Of a stretch of 64,000 nucleotides of DNA, positions 12,357-26,325 are shown in pieces. Numbering within the stretch: the stretch's first letter is position 1; every line of letters begins with the position of its first letter. Under the pieces are notes generated by a model. The model saw nothing but the letters and a program-made list of their open reading frames with translations. It was not told where the DNA came from and ran no database searches. The translations under genes were made by a program, and so were the position numbers. The DNA lies in the NCBI GenBank assembly GCA_037074615.1, contig CM073518.1, positions 2,666,001-2,730,000 of the forward strand, written 5' to 3'. Source of the DNA: Leucaena leucocephala (taxonomy: Eukaryota > Streptophyta > Magnoliopsida > Fabales > Fabaceae).

Positions 12357-15300
12357 ATGTTGCAAAGGGCGGCAAGCAATGCATATTCATGGTGGTGGGC
12401 AAGCCACGTCCGGACAAAGCAATCGAAATGGCTAGAACAAAGTCTCCAAGGCACGTCGGATAAGTATCTGCAGATTTTTTTTTGCCCCTTTTTGTTTTCC
12501 TCGACGACCAATCTAAATCTATACGATTCTCCATTTTTATTGTTTCGCCACAAATTTCAGGCGATTTTAGAATTACCCTCATTCACATTGCCCCTTGATT
12601 TCCCTTTGTCCGGTTATTTGCATCTTACGAATTGAATTTATCAGCTTCTTCTAACAAATTGCCTGTGTCGTTATTATCTCTCTCAACAATATAATGAATT
12701 ATTAATGGAGACGATCGATTCTTGGAAAGCGGAATTGATAGACTATTAAAAGAAGATATGATAGCATATATTGTTGTATTAATCAACTCCTTTGGGTCCA
12801 TTGGTCCTTCTCTTTATTATTGCTAATATAGAAATGGTTTCTGAAGAAAATTATTAATACAAATGCACTAATTAACAGATATGGAGGAGAAGGTCGCAGA
12901 GACCCTTCAAATACTTGAAGATGAGGGGGACTCGTTTGCCCGACGGGCAGAAATGTACTACAAGAAGAGGCCCGAACTTGTGAGTTTCGTGGAAGAGACT
13001 TTCAGGGCATATAGATCATTAGCAGAGAGATATGATCATATATCAAGAGAACTCCAAAGTGCCAACCGCACAATTGCCAGTGTTTTCCCAGACCAAGTTC
13101 AGTATTCAGAGGATGAAGATTATGAAGGTAGCCCAAGAACTGGGCCTAGACCTGGAATTCCTGAAGTTTCTAGAAATCAAAAGAAAGATTTTAGAAACCC
13201 TTCCATGTTAATCTCAAGGAAAGGGCCACCCAAAAGGACTGCTAGCTCTGCTAGACCTGTGACAACTGCAAGTTCTGAACTGAGCGTCGGTGAAGCTCTT
13301 GCAGAAATCGACAAGCTGCAGAAAGAAATTTTGGGGCTACAAACTGAGAAAGAGTTTGTGAGGAGCTTGCATGAACGTGCCTATGATAAGTATTGGGAAA
13401 TTGAGGACAAGATCACAGAAATGCAAAAGACGGTTTGTAGCCTGCAGGATGAGTTTGGCGTAGGTACGGTCATCGAAGATCAAGAGGCACGAACTTTAAT
13501 GGCAGCCACGGCCCTGAAATCATGCCATGAGACTTTGGTTAAGTTGCAAGAGGTTCAAGAAAAAGCATCCGAGGAGGCTAAAGCAGAATACCGAAAGGTC
13601 AGGGAAGCTCATGACGAGTTTGAGGTCCTTAGAGATCAATTTCTTTCTAAACATGGGAGTTATATAGATTCAGACGATCATAGGGATAAATCTGAGAGCA
13701 GCAGATCAGAGAGAAAGATCATAGATGAAGAGATGGAAAGCTTAGAAAAAATGACACGTGATGTGGGACAGTTGAGGGAGAAAATTAAGGAACAACTAGA
13801 AGTAGATTCAGCAAACTCTCTCACAGTAACAGAAATGGCAGAAAGAATTGATGACCTTGTAAATAAGGTTGTTACCCTGGAAACTGCAGTCTCTTCTCAG
13901 ACTGCTTTGGTAAAGAGACTGAGATCAGAGACGGGTGAACTTCAGAATAATATACGGAGGTTGCAAGAGGACAAGGAAATACTGACAGAAGATTCAGTCA
14001 AAATGAAAAGGAAGTTAAAAGAACTGGAGGAGGAGTTAAGGAAAGTTAAAAATCTCCAGCAAAACGTGGAACACCAAAACAGTAGCCTCCAAAAACACAT
14101 TACCGAGGCTAGCTGTAATATTGAGCATCTCTCTGAAAGACTACATGATGTGAAGCAAGATGAGGAGGTTGAGAACTTGGTGCTCTACAAGGAAACAAAA
14201 AGCACTCACGAAGGCAAATTAAAAAAGGTGTCTGAAAAACACAATGATCAGTTGTCTGTTGATAAATCAGCAATCGCGAAGGATTTCAAGACAATAAAGG
14301 AGGAGAAGGAAGATGATGTTGCGGACCTTATGCAGCAGGATAAGGGTGATTTATCTGAGACAGTAAGTAACGTTGACGCTGAATCACATGATGTTGGGAT
14401 TGGTGAGGGAGAAGATCAACCTAACTGGAGACAAATGTTCCTAAATGGGTTAGATGATAGAGAGAAGATATTGTTGGAGGAATACACATTGGTCTTAAGG
14501 AACTATGGGGATGTAAGAATGAGGCTGAATGAGGTGGAGAAGAAAAATAAGGACAGTATTTTTGAGTTGTCAAGTCAGGTAAGGGAATTAAATAATTCTC
14601 TTGTCATGAAGGATAATGAGATAAACTTCTTGCGTCAGAAGTACGGTTGTCCAGAAGTGAATCCAGATGAAACTCCGTTAACTGCAATGACAGAATATAC
14701 ATATACAACTGAAGGAGGCAAAGAAAAAGAAGCTAAGTCTCAGGACTCAGAAATTTCAACTATCAAGAAGCATGAAGGAAATGTGGAGGGAAACCAGGTT
14801 GTTGACAAGCCTCATGCCCTTGCACCCTTCGAACAGAAGCTGCGTTCAGATATTGACGATCTGCTCGAGGAGAATCTAGATTTCTGGTTGAGGTTTAGCA
14901 CGTCAGTTCATCAGATTCAGAAATTCCAAAACTCCATCCAGGACTTACAAGCAGAGTTGTCAACAATAAAGGATAACGGCAGGGCAGAAGGCAGTTCAAA
15001 GCAGTCCATACATTCTGAAGTTCGGCCTATATTCAGACACATGAGAGAGATAAGAACCGAGTTATCACTGTGGTTGGAACATAATGCGATATTGCAGGAC
15101 GAATTGCAGGGTAGAGATTCATCCTTGAGCAACATCCAAAATGAAATCTCAAGAGCTTCAAACGGAGACTCTGACACAGGGTTAAGCGAGTGTCAGGCTG
15201 CCAAGTTTCAAGGTGAGATTATGAACATGAAACAGGAGAACAACAAGGTGGCTAGTGAGCTGCAAGAAGGTCTGGGTTTTGTCAAGGGACTGAAGGATGA

Positions 15301-15520
15301 AGTTGAGAAGACGCTGGTAGAATTGGACCAAGCGTATGGAATTAACAATCACCCTCCCTTGAAACACTCGGCAAGCCGCATGCGAATACCTTTGAGATCT
15401 TTCTTATTCGGAGTCAAGTTAAAAAAGCAAAAGCAATCAAAGCAATCTCTCTTCGCGTGTGTGAATCCAATGCAGCATCAATATAGTGATTTAGAAGCAC
15501 CTAATAATCCACCAATATAG
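12357..15520 (+). CDS. NET2: NETWORKED 2 (NET2)-type actin-binding protein, 911 aa
   Basis: Plant-specific actin-binding protein of the NET superfamily. Members bind F-actin through the NAB (KIP1-like) domain and link it to membranes, and NET2 members are typical of pollen. Exon 1 is 12357-12450 (MLQRAASNAYSWWWASHVRT and 11 more residues). Exon 2 is 12879-15520. Together they encode the NAB domain (about residues 10-85, with the YSWWWASHVR and SFARRAEMYYKKRPEL motifs) and then a very long coiled coil (about residues 145-400 and 520-830). The basic C-terminus includes RSFLFGVKLKKQKQSKQ. The junction restores the conserved LQDMEEKV only if the intron begins with GC (ctccaag|gcacgt), so this is a GC-AG intron. 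Exon 2 also holds acidic spacers. NET2 is preferred over NET1 or NET3 by length and the two-exon structure. Which NET2 letter it is cannot be said. Confidence 0.92.
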
Positions 15521-17005
15521 ACCAACTTCCGTCTCCTCCATTTGGAATTTGCTTGTGATAATACACGGTGGGAAAGATTGCTTGTTTTTTCTACTTTGAA
15601 AGTCTCCTAAGTGTTTAAAGGTTATGGTTTTCTCTCACGATTGGCGATTAGCTCGGAATCTATCCATTAGATCGCATGTCTTTTGTGCAAATTGAGATTT
15701 GGTTGTCATGTATTTGCTTCATTTTTTTTTTGTATTTAGAAATTTTCTTGGGTTGCATTTATCTTAATCCAGTGCTGTATTTTATATAATTTATAATCAA
15801 TACTATCTAGAATTCTAGATAATTAATAGTGTATATCTAACGTAGTTTTGAGAATGAAGTACGATATCCTGTGTCTGTCAGAGTTTTCTCGGCAATAAAG
15901 AACAAAAAGAAGTTAGGGAGAATAACATTTAGATCCTTTGTAAAGAAATTGCTGGGGCTGATATTTAATACAACTGTTATTTTGAATTTCGCAACCATGT
16001 CATACTATATTCACAATTATGTTTTGAATTGGGTACTGAAATGTCATTATTAAAAGTGTCATTCTCTCAGGAATATACTCGGCCTATGTTTCAATTTTCA
16101 AATCACCGGAGCTATTTTAGTTTTTAGCAGCTAGAAGCATTGTACTGCCAATATTTAGCCTTGACCGATCAGTCCTAGTCTAACGCCGTCAGAATTGCAT
16201 GACGTGTAGATCGAAGAACTTGGCGCGAGTTTTGTGTTTCTATTTCTATGAATAGAGATTGTTTATTGAATTTCATCTCAGCTTGTTCTTTGGACTTTCT
16301 TTCTACCAATGTGATTATAACACAGCACACAAGACTCATGATTTGACAGCCCAAAATGGCTTGCCAAAAATCACATCACAATGCATCTTGGCAGTCGTTA
16401 CTTTTGCCTGACCCCTCCTGTCTGTCCTATTGATCACAGTCATCCGTTTGCACCACGCCCATAGAACGAGCTACGACAATTTTCGACAACCCTTTATAGG
16501 ATGAAATGAAAAGATGTGGAATAAGATGCGACTCACAACTCATTTTATTCCTTAGATTGGAATAAGATGTGGAATTATGCGTCCGACATACGGAAAAATC
16601 CGCCGTTGAAAGGGCAAGATTGCTGAGATAAAAAGAATATAATATAACATTACATCATTATGAGACACGGTATAAGAATATACATAAGCTTTATCAATTA
16701 GTTTAGACAATCTATAATTATTCATAACTCTTGAAACATGTGTTTGCCTACTCGAGATTACCTATCTTTAGTCCCCTTACAGGTAACCCTAATTCAGAAG
16801 AGGTCTAACCTATCAAGATAAGATAATGAAAAAAATATAAAAAGACAGGTCCAGAAAATCATTTCATTTTCTCAAGAAAACCCGTTTCAGCCTCCATCAT
16901 CAGTATCCTAAAATTCTTTAAACTACTTTTGGTAATCTTGAATTCAATGCATCGATAAGCAAGGATGCCACACTTGTTCCAAACCGACAAAAAATCATCA
17001 GAAAA
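15521..17005. other. Intergenic between convergent NET2 and CPR genes
   Basis: 3' flanks of NET2 (+) and of the P450 reductase gene (-), which face each other. I see no gene. It contains an 18-bp perfect palindrome at 15804-15821 (tatctagaattctagata) of unknown significance. Confidence 0.5.
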
Positions 17006-20000
17006 ATCACCAGACATCTCTAAGGTATCGTCCATCCGTTTGGAGTTTTTTCACTATCGCCTCTGCCTTGGATGAGTCCACATTTTCCTGAAATTCAATT
17101 CAAGACAACGTTCACTTCGGTAACTACGAAGTATACATGACATAGCAACCAGAAATACATTAGTTGAAGCAGTCATAAGAGTACATTATCATAAATTTAA
17201 TGCCTTACAAAAAGGATTAAACAGATATCAAGGATAAAAATCAATCCAGATAGTTGGGACCTAGAAAATACTAATTATAAAACAAATGCAAAGAGCATAA
17301 GTATATGAAAAAGAATCAACATGCCTCCACACGTGCTCAACAGGCCACACAAACAGAACCCTATGTAAGAATAATCTATTTCTCCATATTCAAAGCACGG
17401 GCATTTTGACCTTAGAGCGCCGTTGGTCCCTATACTCTTAAAACAAGCCTATATAAGGAACAATCCTCCACGACAATACATATTTCAAAGCATCCATTTT
17501 AGAAGAGAATTCAAAATCTTCATTTTCTCATACAAGTAGCATGACCATGTGAAAATCAATACCCTATAATTGGTAAGGAATAAGATAGCTTTATTTGTCT
17601 GTTCAAGAATTAGGGTCAAAAGAGGAGGGTGATGAAAAGAGCATCTGCACCTGCTGCTGGACAATAGTATGTAGAGTCCTATGAACATCTTTGGCCATAC
17701 CCTTAGCATCACCACAGACATAAAGATAACCTCCCTGAGAAATCAGACTCCACAGATCTACTGCCTGCACATGAAAAAATCATGAAATAAAATATTCTTT
17801 TACCTACTAGGATTCTATTTGTACTTACTTTATCCATCATCTTGTGCTGAACATATTCCTTGTCAGGTCCCTCCCTAGAGAATGCGACAATCAACTCTGA
17901 TATAGCACCTTGTTCCACAAAATTCTTCAGCTCATCTTCATAAATAAAATCCTATGGACAATATTAACAAGAAAATTACACATCCTTCTAAAACTTACCA
18001 GGGATTCAGGCTACACTAACAATTAACTTACCATTCTACGATTCCTACACCCAAAAAAGAGTAATGCAGGACCAAGTTGAACACCATCCTCTTTGAGAGC
18101 CATTCTTTCCTGGATAAATAAAAGATAAAGGGTGACTCAAGAATAAGTACATGTCTATAATTAGGATATTAGTGTGAACCAAAGGACTTGGACAAGTGTC
18201 AAGCTAATTCAGTTCTGGTGTAAGTTGATGCCCACTGGCAGCAGACAGAATAAAAATCCTTATATAAAAGAAATGTCAGTGATTCAACTGTATTATGTAG
18301 TTTAGGAATTATGGTTTAACTAATACCAGTTGAGAGCTGGCTCGATGGCAGCTTGAGTCTGCCATGTCTACTTAGCCCCTTAGACAAAAACGGGTTCCAA
18401 TTGATATTTGGGAATTCACATTTTGCTAATTACAAATTATTAGGATTTTACTAAAATATGATTAGCTACATTTGTTCAAAAACTACTACAGAATTGGGAT
18501 TTCTAATCAAGATAAAATCAGGAGTAGATATTTATGTTGTGGTCAGACATCTTTTAATTACTGATCAGATTATAATTTGTCTCTCCTAGCATTCACTTTC
18601 CATCTGTTCCTTTTCCACTCTCTCCAAATTTCCCTAATTTATTTCGTAATTTTCAATATCTTCCATTAATTAAGAGAACCGTGCAAATCAAACATTCATA
18701 CCTGTAAAAAACCCCTAAAAGGTGCCAGGCCAGTACCAGGTCCAACCATTATTATGGGAATTGAATGATCAGCTGGTAACTTGAAATTTGATGGTCTTAT
18801 GAAAATAGGAGCCCAGCTACAGTCAGAACTTTTCTCCAGGGGAGTACCATTCTGAGAATATGTGATATAGCTCTAAGTTAGATAAGACATGGCATGATCC
18901 AGCATAAGCGGAGAAAAAATCAGAAGATAAAAACAAAAGATCTGAGAAGTTTAGACAGGGTATATATAACTGCAGGAGAAGCCTATCTGTAAAAAGCTGC
19001 TACCTTCATCCAGGTTGAACATACACCTTTGTGGATTCTGCCAGTGGGAGTTGGACCATAAACCAAGGCGCAAGTCACATGTACTCTTTGTGGAGCAAAC
19101 CTGGAGAATATATACAATGCAATGCAGAATTAAGCGGCAAGTTGTCTTAAAAAGTTTATTTCAGATTACTAGGTAAACATACTAACCTAGGAGATGATGA
19201 AATTGAATAATAACGAGGCTGTAACCGAGGGGCTACTGCTGCAAAGAACACACCTAGGGGGGGTTTTGCTGAAGGAAACTCAGCCATTACCTCAAGGAGA
19301 CTTCTTTGACTTCCCACCACCCATTTAGAGTACTCATCCTGGAAAGTGAAAATCCAATAATCATCATAGAAAGAAGGGGGGATCCAACTTAAAAGCAAGA
19401 TACAAACAAGTATTAGCAATTTTTCACCTTTCCCTGAGGAGATGATAGGAACTTTAATTTCTCTGCTTCACTGGGTTCAGATGCATGAGCAGCTAAAGCA
19501 ACTAAAGCAGCCTGAAAGAGGAACACAAACAACTGTCCCCTCTTAGAAAATCTATAAAGTTGGACATGTCCCTAACAACAACACTGTTGTAACAAGTAAA
19601 ACTGATTGTTTACATAACAAGACAGGTAAAAAAATGGTAAGCGCTTGAATGATCATATAAAAACCTTTCGAGGAGGGTTCAAGAGATCAGCATAATGCGC
19701 CAATGCAGTGCGTAGTTTACAAGGACCGGGGAAAGGAGGTGGTAGAGAACCTCCCAAGGGAGTACCGTTCTCATTATCAGTGTGCAGAGAAAACAACAGA
19801 TCTAAATCTTTATCCAACAACCTCCCAGCTTCTTCAACAGTCTCATCACAGTTTTCAGCATAAACACCAACATGATCTCCAGTTTCATATCTGGGAAGAT
19901 CAGATAAAAGTCATCCAACTGGTTACTTTAATTCTGCCATAATCTAGAAACTGGATATGTAAAATGTCACCTTCCATCTAATAGGAGCACTGAGCACAAC

Positions 20001-23000
20001 ATCGAACCATAACCAATTGCCAATAACTTTACAATTCTTTAAAAGACCACCCTAGATGTTACATAATTACAAGCTTACAATACCACTAGAAGCTTCACAC
20101 ACTCGATCTGATATCTCTTCACAGATCAATACTTATAAGTAATTCCTCAAGAACATACACTCTTCAAAGTTACTTTAATATTTCTAAATATAAAACAGAA
20201 TTCACACAGATCCACCATCCCCCCTCCCACCTCAAGAAATTTCCTCAATGTTAACAATAGTTTTTGCTAAAGTCCTTGTTTCTTTGTTAAGAATATAACA
20301 ATTTCCTATCCTAACACAATGCCACTTAGCATCCTACTAGTGTCAATTCACACTAATAATTTCAAAGAAATTTACAGGTAAAGTTAACTTCTAAAAATAA
20401 TTATTAATAAAAAAATTCATAAAAACAATCACCATTATTATCAACCCATGATTTTGTCATTCATCAGTAAATATGAGGTCTGACTTACGATATTCCAGTC
20501 CCTGATATATCAAACTCCAGATGTATGCAAGAGCGGTCAGACTCAGGTTTGTGGAGCTCTTTTTGAACAGCAACATTGGCCCTTCAAAAAGAGAAACAAA
20601 AATTTGCTGTAGCCTACTATAGCCAAAAATAACAATAACAGTCATAAATTCAACATCCAAAACTTCATGCACCTGCAAGGATGGTGAATGTCAAACACAG
20701 CATTCCCATTTGCCATGTTCATATGATTATTACAGCATGATGTGACAGTGGGGTCATGAATCACTACTCGATATTCTGGTATAGTTGCCGTATAAGGAGT
20801 AGAGACATTATTCGCATCATCCTCATCTAGGAGCAACTGATCTAACTCGGGCCAGAGAGATTCCTTCCTGCCAAGGAAAGGCCAATTCATAAAATTTAAA
20901 ATGCAGAAAGCAGTTGCCCACATTTCATCCATTTTTCTTTCTTTCTTTCTTTCTTTTTGGTATAAGATAGTAACAAGATATCAATACATAAGCAGCAGGA
21001 GCAGTAAGGTTACACTTACCAAGCCGCAAAATCATCTTCAATAGATTGATCATCATCACCAAGTCCAAGAGAAACAAGACGTTTTGCACCTGGGCAAACA
21101 CAATTCTACACATAAGGAGATTTCACCGTAAAGCCAATAATACTCAAACTTCATTAAGCCTTATACATAAAGTAGTAGCCCATGGCTCATGCTAAGCAAA
21201 CAGAAAAAGGAAGTTACTCAATAGATTTGATGTCAATGGCCCTGTATAAATCCAATGAGAAAAGTTATACTGTCTAAATACTTACAAGGCCACCAAAAAC
21301 ATTTAGTTGATAAATTACATACCTTGTTCATTAAGTTCTTGATCAATGACCTTAGCTATCTGTTTCATAAGAATACCATTAGAAACAATTAATGATCCCA
21401 GCTAAGAAAAATTGAAACATCCAATTTTTACCTTATTAAAATGTTCATATTGCCTATTACCCAGGCCAAAAACACCATATGTGAGATGTTGAAGCCATGT
21501 TCCCCGCTCATCTTTTCCCTTTAAATTAAGACCAAAATATTAGAACTTTCCGCATAAGGCACATGAAACCACAAATTATGATTTACTTAAGGTGTTGATA
21601 TAACCAAACCTCAGTAAACCATTTGTAAAATCTCGCAGCATTGTCAGTAGGCTCTCCATCTCCATAACTGCCATGAAAGGTCCATATATCAAATGAACTG
21701 TACATTTCAAAACGACATATTCATTTCACCATTTTTATGAAAATAAATCTTACGTGGCCAACATGAAAAACGCAAGGGTCTCTTTCTTAAGTTTTTCCCC
21801 GTATAGATCATCATCTGCTGCATAGTCATCCTAGTTAAAATTAAATACACCAGAAACCTTAAGTCAAACCAATAGTTTGAGGCAGCAAGTTCTAATGAAA
21901 TAGAACACCATGCAGAAAGTGTTTAAGGGAATTAAAAAATAAATCATGTGGTCCATAAATCAATGACCACAATGGTAGTGTGCCTGAATTTCATCCTGAT
22001 CCAACTTACCAGGTCAACAACTTTGACCAATGCTTTCTCATACCTTGCCTTAATCTCATCCGCCAAAGCCTATTAAAACGATATGGAACAAATAAAAACA
22101 CGGTGGTAAAACAAGATTGGCAGTAAACTAATAGATAAACCATTCTTTATTGTAAAACAGATCAAGATCGTATTTGATTTAAGGCAACCTGATATGAATA
22201 AACAGTTCATCACAGTTAGTCAAGTTTGTAGTGCTGTTAACAGACTGTGTTGAAGAAGTTAGTTAGAGTTCTAAACTAACCAACTCTTCTAAATTGTATA
22301 AGAGAAGGAAGACGGTAGTTATGACGGTTAACGCAATTCTGCATTTCTAAATCGACTCTCATTCTTTCTGTTTCTATTCTCTTTTTCATGTCACAACCAT
22401 TTTAAGCATGTTGTAAAAAGGGAAGAAATTAGCATATGCTAGAGTCGAACATTTGAACAAGGCATAACCTATAATAATTTTCTAGCTAGCACTAGCATAT
22501 GCTGCCGCTAAACAATTTTCGAAACAAATTATTGTATTGTTTAATTTTCCTATTGCAATTATCAGCATCCCTGCTTCTTGGTGTTTCAAGCAAACGGAGC
22601 ATGTGTAATATAACATACCACCAGCGACATCACACGTAATACAGGATTGCCTGTCATAAAGTAATTTGATTCAGCTTCATTATCCATATCATAGATCAAC
22701 GTTAAACGTAGGACACTGGGGGGAAATGCATTAAATTAACACACTATATCCCTCTGCAACTTAAATTTCATAGACACCAAAATCATCAGATCAAACTAGC
22801 AAGGTATGAGATACAGAAGCTAAAATCAGACACCACCCCGCCTCGATCTCAATCAAGAATCAGTATCCTATTCCTGACAAGTGTGGAGGAAGTGACCGGG
22901 CATCTGATTCACTTAAATTAGGATGAGGCAACATCAACGAGAGCTGTAATAACGATAAATGGCAAATAAAAGGGGAAGAGGGGATAAAATCCAAGGCTCT

Positions 23001-23367
23001 AGAAACCATTGTTAAACATAATCTCGACACGGTACCAAAAAACAGGCCGAAATCGACTGAAGACGAACATCTGTACCTTTGCAAAGCCCTCAGCAGTACC
23101 AGTCTGAGTACCAAAAAACACAGTAACTTTAGTCTTCCCGGAGCTAAAGTCAACATCATCCTCTTCCTCCTTCACCGACGACAAACTCGGCACTGGCACC
23201 GGCTTCACCTCCTTGCTCCGATCCGACGATTTTCTCCAAACAAATGCCAATAGCCCAATTAAAAGAGCCACCGAGGTTGTGACAATGACAACCAACGAAT
23301 CCGAAACAGAATCACCCAGCGCCAGCAGGGATTCAAGTGTGCGCACCAAATCCGCAGTGGAAGCCAT
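17006..23367 (-). CDS. CPR: NADPH-cytochrome P450 reductase (class I, ATR1-like), 687 aa
   Basis: ER-anchored diflavin enzyme that passes electrons from NADPH through FAD and FMN to cytochrome P450s. Eighteen exons, from the 5' end: 23077-23367, 22010-22069, 21754-21830, 21610-21667, 21432-21518, 21323-21359, 21020-21089, 20673-20867, 20489-20581, 19675-19890, 19428-19511, 19187-19338, 19004-19100, 18702-18851, 18032-18109, 17829-17951, 17651-17764, 17006-17087. They total 2064 nt with no break in frame. Visible features: membrane anchor at about residues 24-44; FMN site GTQTGTAEGF (about 86-95), then ATYGDGEPTDNAARF and FGLGNRQYEHFN; FAD site RYYSISSSPR; NADPH site VGPGTGLAPFRGFL and YVCGDAKGMA; and the C-terminal DVW, whose last tryptophan stacks on FAD. 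The short N-terminus without a serine-rich leader fits class I. All key residues I checked are present, so the gene looks functional. Confidence 0.96.
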
Positions 23368-23620
23368 CGTAATCGGTGAAGATCAAATCAAGTCAAACCC
23401 GGATTGAACTTGTCGCCAAATACAAATTCAGAATATTTGTAGTGATAGAACTAGTCGTTGATCTGGCCTCACTCCACGCTCTTTCTCTCGCCCGGTGCGA
23501 GTGAGAGAGGTCGAGTAAGCCCTAGAAACTGGTGGAGGTGGAGCTTGATGGCGGGTGGAGAACAGAGAAGAGAAAGAGGACCCACCAAATAGAGATTGAC
23601 CAGAGATTTTGGAGCACTTT

Positions 23621-23880
23621 ATTCTGATTAGGCTGGAGGAGAGGTCAGAGCATCCCCTTGTAGTAGTAAGCGATGATGTTGTGACTTACCAGATTTCGCA
23701 CGAGGTGGCTTCTCCGCAATGGGCATTGACAATTATAGAACTTTTTTTATGATTCTGATTAGGCTGGAGGAGTGGTCAGAGCATCCCCTTGTAGTAGTAA
23801 GAGATGATGTTGTGACTTACCAGATTTCGCACGAGGTGGCTTCTCCGCAATGGGCATTGACAATTATAGAACTTTTTTTA
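23621..23880. repeat. Tandem direct duplication of a 131-bp unit
   Basis: 23621-23751 is repeated at 23752-23880 with only about two substitutions (gagagg/gagtgg and agcgat/agagat) before the terminal T/A run. It lies just upstream of the CPR leader. Near identity implies a recent event. Confidence 0.9.
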
Positions 23881-26325
23881 AAAAAAAAAGTTCGACAATT
23901 AATTTAATTACCTTTCGTTCGTCGCTTTGTGTTTCTAAAGAAAGCGAAGTTACCTTACGTTTCCACGCCATCCCGCCGTATTTTTGTATCGATTTCCCAA
24001 CTTTTTCTCACATGATATGTTTTCTTCGTAACCACAAGAAACCATGTAAAAAAATCCCATGGGACCGGATTGCGGGGTCTAGTCATGACTTTTGTCGATG
24101 GCAGCAGGTAACTCAAAAGCGTAAACTCAACGACTCAATTGCGATATATGTGGAATTGAATTTTTTAATAAGATGGTTTTTAAAAATATAGATTAATCTG
24201 TAACATGAAATTGATGTGAATGGTTCAAAATTACAGTGAAAAAGAAAATGTAATGAAAATAAACTAAGCCCATCCAAGAGACAACGGTAACTCCTTCAAG
24301 AACATGTCTCGGAATCCTAAAAAGTGATATAAGTTTCTTCCAATGTTGGAGTTTGCATATAAAATCCACGATAAGGTGAGAAAAATAATGAAGACCTCAT
24401 TAACAATATAGATTGAGACAATAGAAAATTATAAATTCTTAAACAGTCATTTACTATTTTTAAGTAAAAGGTTTATACTAAAAATTGATAAAAAAAAATT
24501 GAAGATTTTTATTTCCATCTGTCTATTTCTTTAGCAATCAATATGTAGATATGTTAGCAAATATATGTTTTCATTTTTATTTCATGTTCCGCGACCGAAT
24601 GGGCAAAATCAATACCTAGCGACTGGTTAAAATATCTAATAACAACAATAACAATCTTTTATATAATGTTTATTATTTTTAGGCACCTATCCTATCCCAT
24701 ATTATTAAGTGTGTATTTGGGAAACTTTTAAATTATAATTTTAAAAGGACTTCTGGCCTATATTAGCTTGGAAAAATTTGGAAACAAGCAGTTATTTTTG
24801 TTTAAAATATCAGTTTGGATCAAACTATAGTTTAAAATCATGGTTTCATATAAGTTAGTCAGAATAACTTTCGAAACAGTAAAAGAGATTATGAACTACT
24901 CAATTACTATTTTACTCTTACTTTTTTTTACACTATCTCTCCCATATCTTCTATATTTTTCACTATCTATCATCTTTCCTCTATACCCTCTCTCCTCTCT
25001 CCTCTCTCCTCTCTCTTCTCCACACTCTCTCCTCTCTCCTCCTTTTAATAAAATTATATCCTTTTTAGTAATTTATCAATACAAAAAATTATTTTAAAAA
25101 TAACTATCTAAACGCTTATTTTTCTAAAATCTATTTTTTTTAAAATCTATTCTCCAAAAATTAATTTAAACAGGGCAGAATATGTGTTCTAATCGAGGCA
25201 GCTTCCTCAATATGTTATCTATTTTTAGTTATTATATTTTAATGATTTATTTTTTTAAGATACGAATACAAGTTTTCACATTTTATGTGTCAAACACTAA
25301 AACAACTATAAAAATAAACAATGTTCCATGTTTTTGGCGTGTATTTGCTTCATGCTATTAAAACTCAAAACTCAATCAGGATCGGTCATACTTGAACGAG
25401 TCAATTTACTATATCGCAAAGGTGGGGAGAGAGAGAGAGAGGAGAGAAGTTTAGAGGAAATTTTGGTCCCCTAAGCGCACAGTTTGGTTAATTCATCACC
25501 AGCTTTGCTTGGCACCATTGATGTAATCGGACAGCTCTCTTTCTGCACCTGTCTCCACGCATCCAGTGCGAGGAATAGCCCTTCGCACCGGATCCAGATC
25601 CGTGAAACAGCCTGTTTATGTGCAGTTGAGATTTGGGGAGAAAAGAAAGCAGAGGCTACAGCTATTACTTAGAACAGCTTTATTGGCCTTTTTTTCGAGA
25701 ACTTATTTGCTATTAAATCAAGCGCACCAATTCTTCTGAAAATAGATTGGCAACTCATAATTAACGGCCACTGGGGTTGCAAAATCAGCCGCATATACTG
25801 ACCAGACTGCAAATATCCCTAATAAGCCTAAGAAAACAGATATGAAAGCAAACCTCATTAATGAGGCAGAATTACATGCAAATATAATTAAGAAGTGTAT
25901 ACAGGCATTTAAAGGAGAAGGGATCATGGGCTATGAATAGCCATGGGATTTTTGGAAATGGGACAACAGAAATGCGCTCCGAAGTGAGCGAGGCACACCA
26001 GACATGGGAATTTTGCGAACAAACGAAACGTGGTCTCATCATCACCTACATTACAGAGATGTTCAAGTGTTGTGTCTTCTGTTAGTGGTTGCCTTTGATC
26101 AGCAGAAAAAAAATGTATCGGATTCACCAAGACATCACTTTAGCATCTCAATTGCTTTCATACCACAAGTAAACTTCCACCATATATTCAAGGCTCAAGC
26201 AATCAAACAAGTACATGGGCCTCTAAGATCATATCTGCATAAAATTCTCAGGAGAACATTATAATTTACCTAGAACAGAAAAACTAGTCGCAACTGGCAC
26301 AAAGTTGAAAATTTTACAATTTCTA
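23881..26325. other. Intergenic between the CPR and TPR genes (divergent to CPR, 3' of TPR)
   Basis: Holds the CT-rich repeat copy 2 (24705-25172), a short GA-rich tract (about 25427-25446) and the likely 3' region of the minus-strand TPR gene (25700-26325). Reading frames at 25484-25672 (+) and 25718-26130 (-) show no recognisable family and are not called. Confidence 0.5.
24705..25172 (+). repeat. CT-rich dispersed repeat family, copy 2
   Basis: Same order of blocks as copies 1 and 3: ggatcaaactatagttta, aacagtaaaagagatta, ctactcaattactatttta, a ctctcctctct tract (about 24985-25045), then aataactatctaaacgctta. Orientation is the same as the other two clear copies. Confidence 0.75.

Noticed and set aside
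15804..15821. 18-bp perfect palindrome as a regulatory operator
   Set aside because: A single AT-rich palindrome between convergent genes has no supporting context.
25427..25446. GA-repeat as a promoter for a plus-strand gene at 25484
   Set aside because: The following frame is short and not family-like; a microsatellite is enough to explain it.
25718..26130. Two minus-strand frames downstream of the TPR gene, one with a hydrophobic stretch
   Set aside because: Not recognisable as a family and lying where the 3' untranslated region of the TPR gene is expected.
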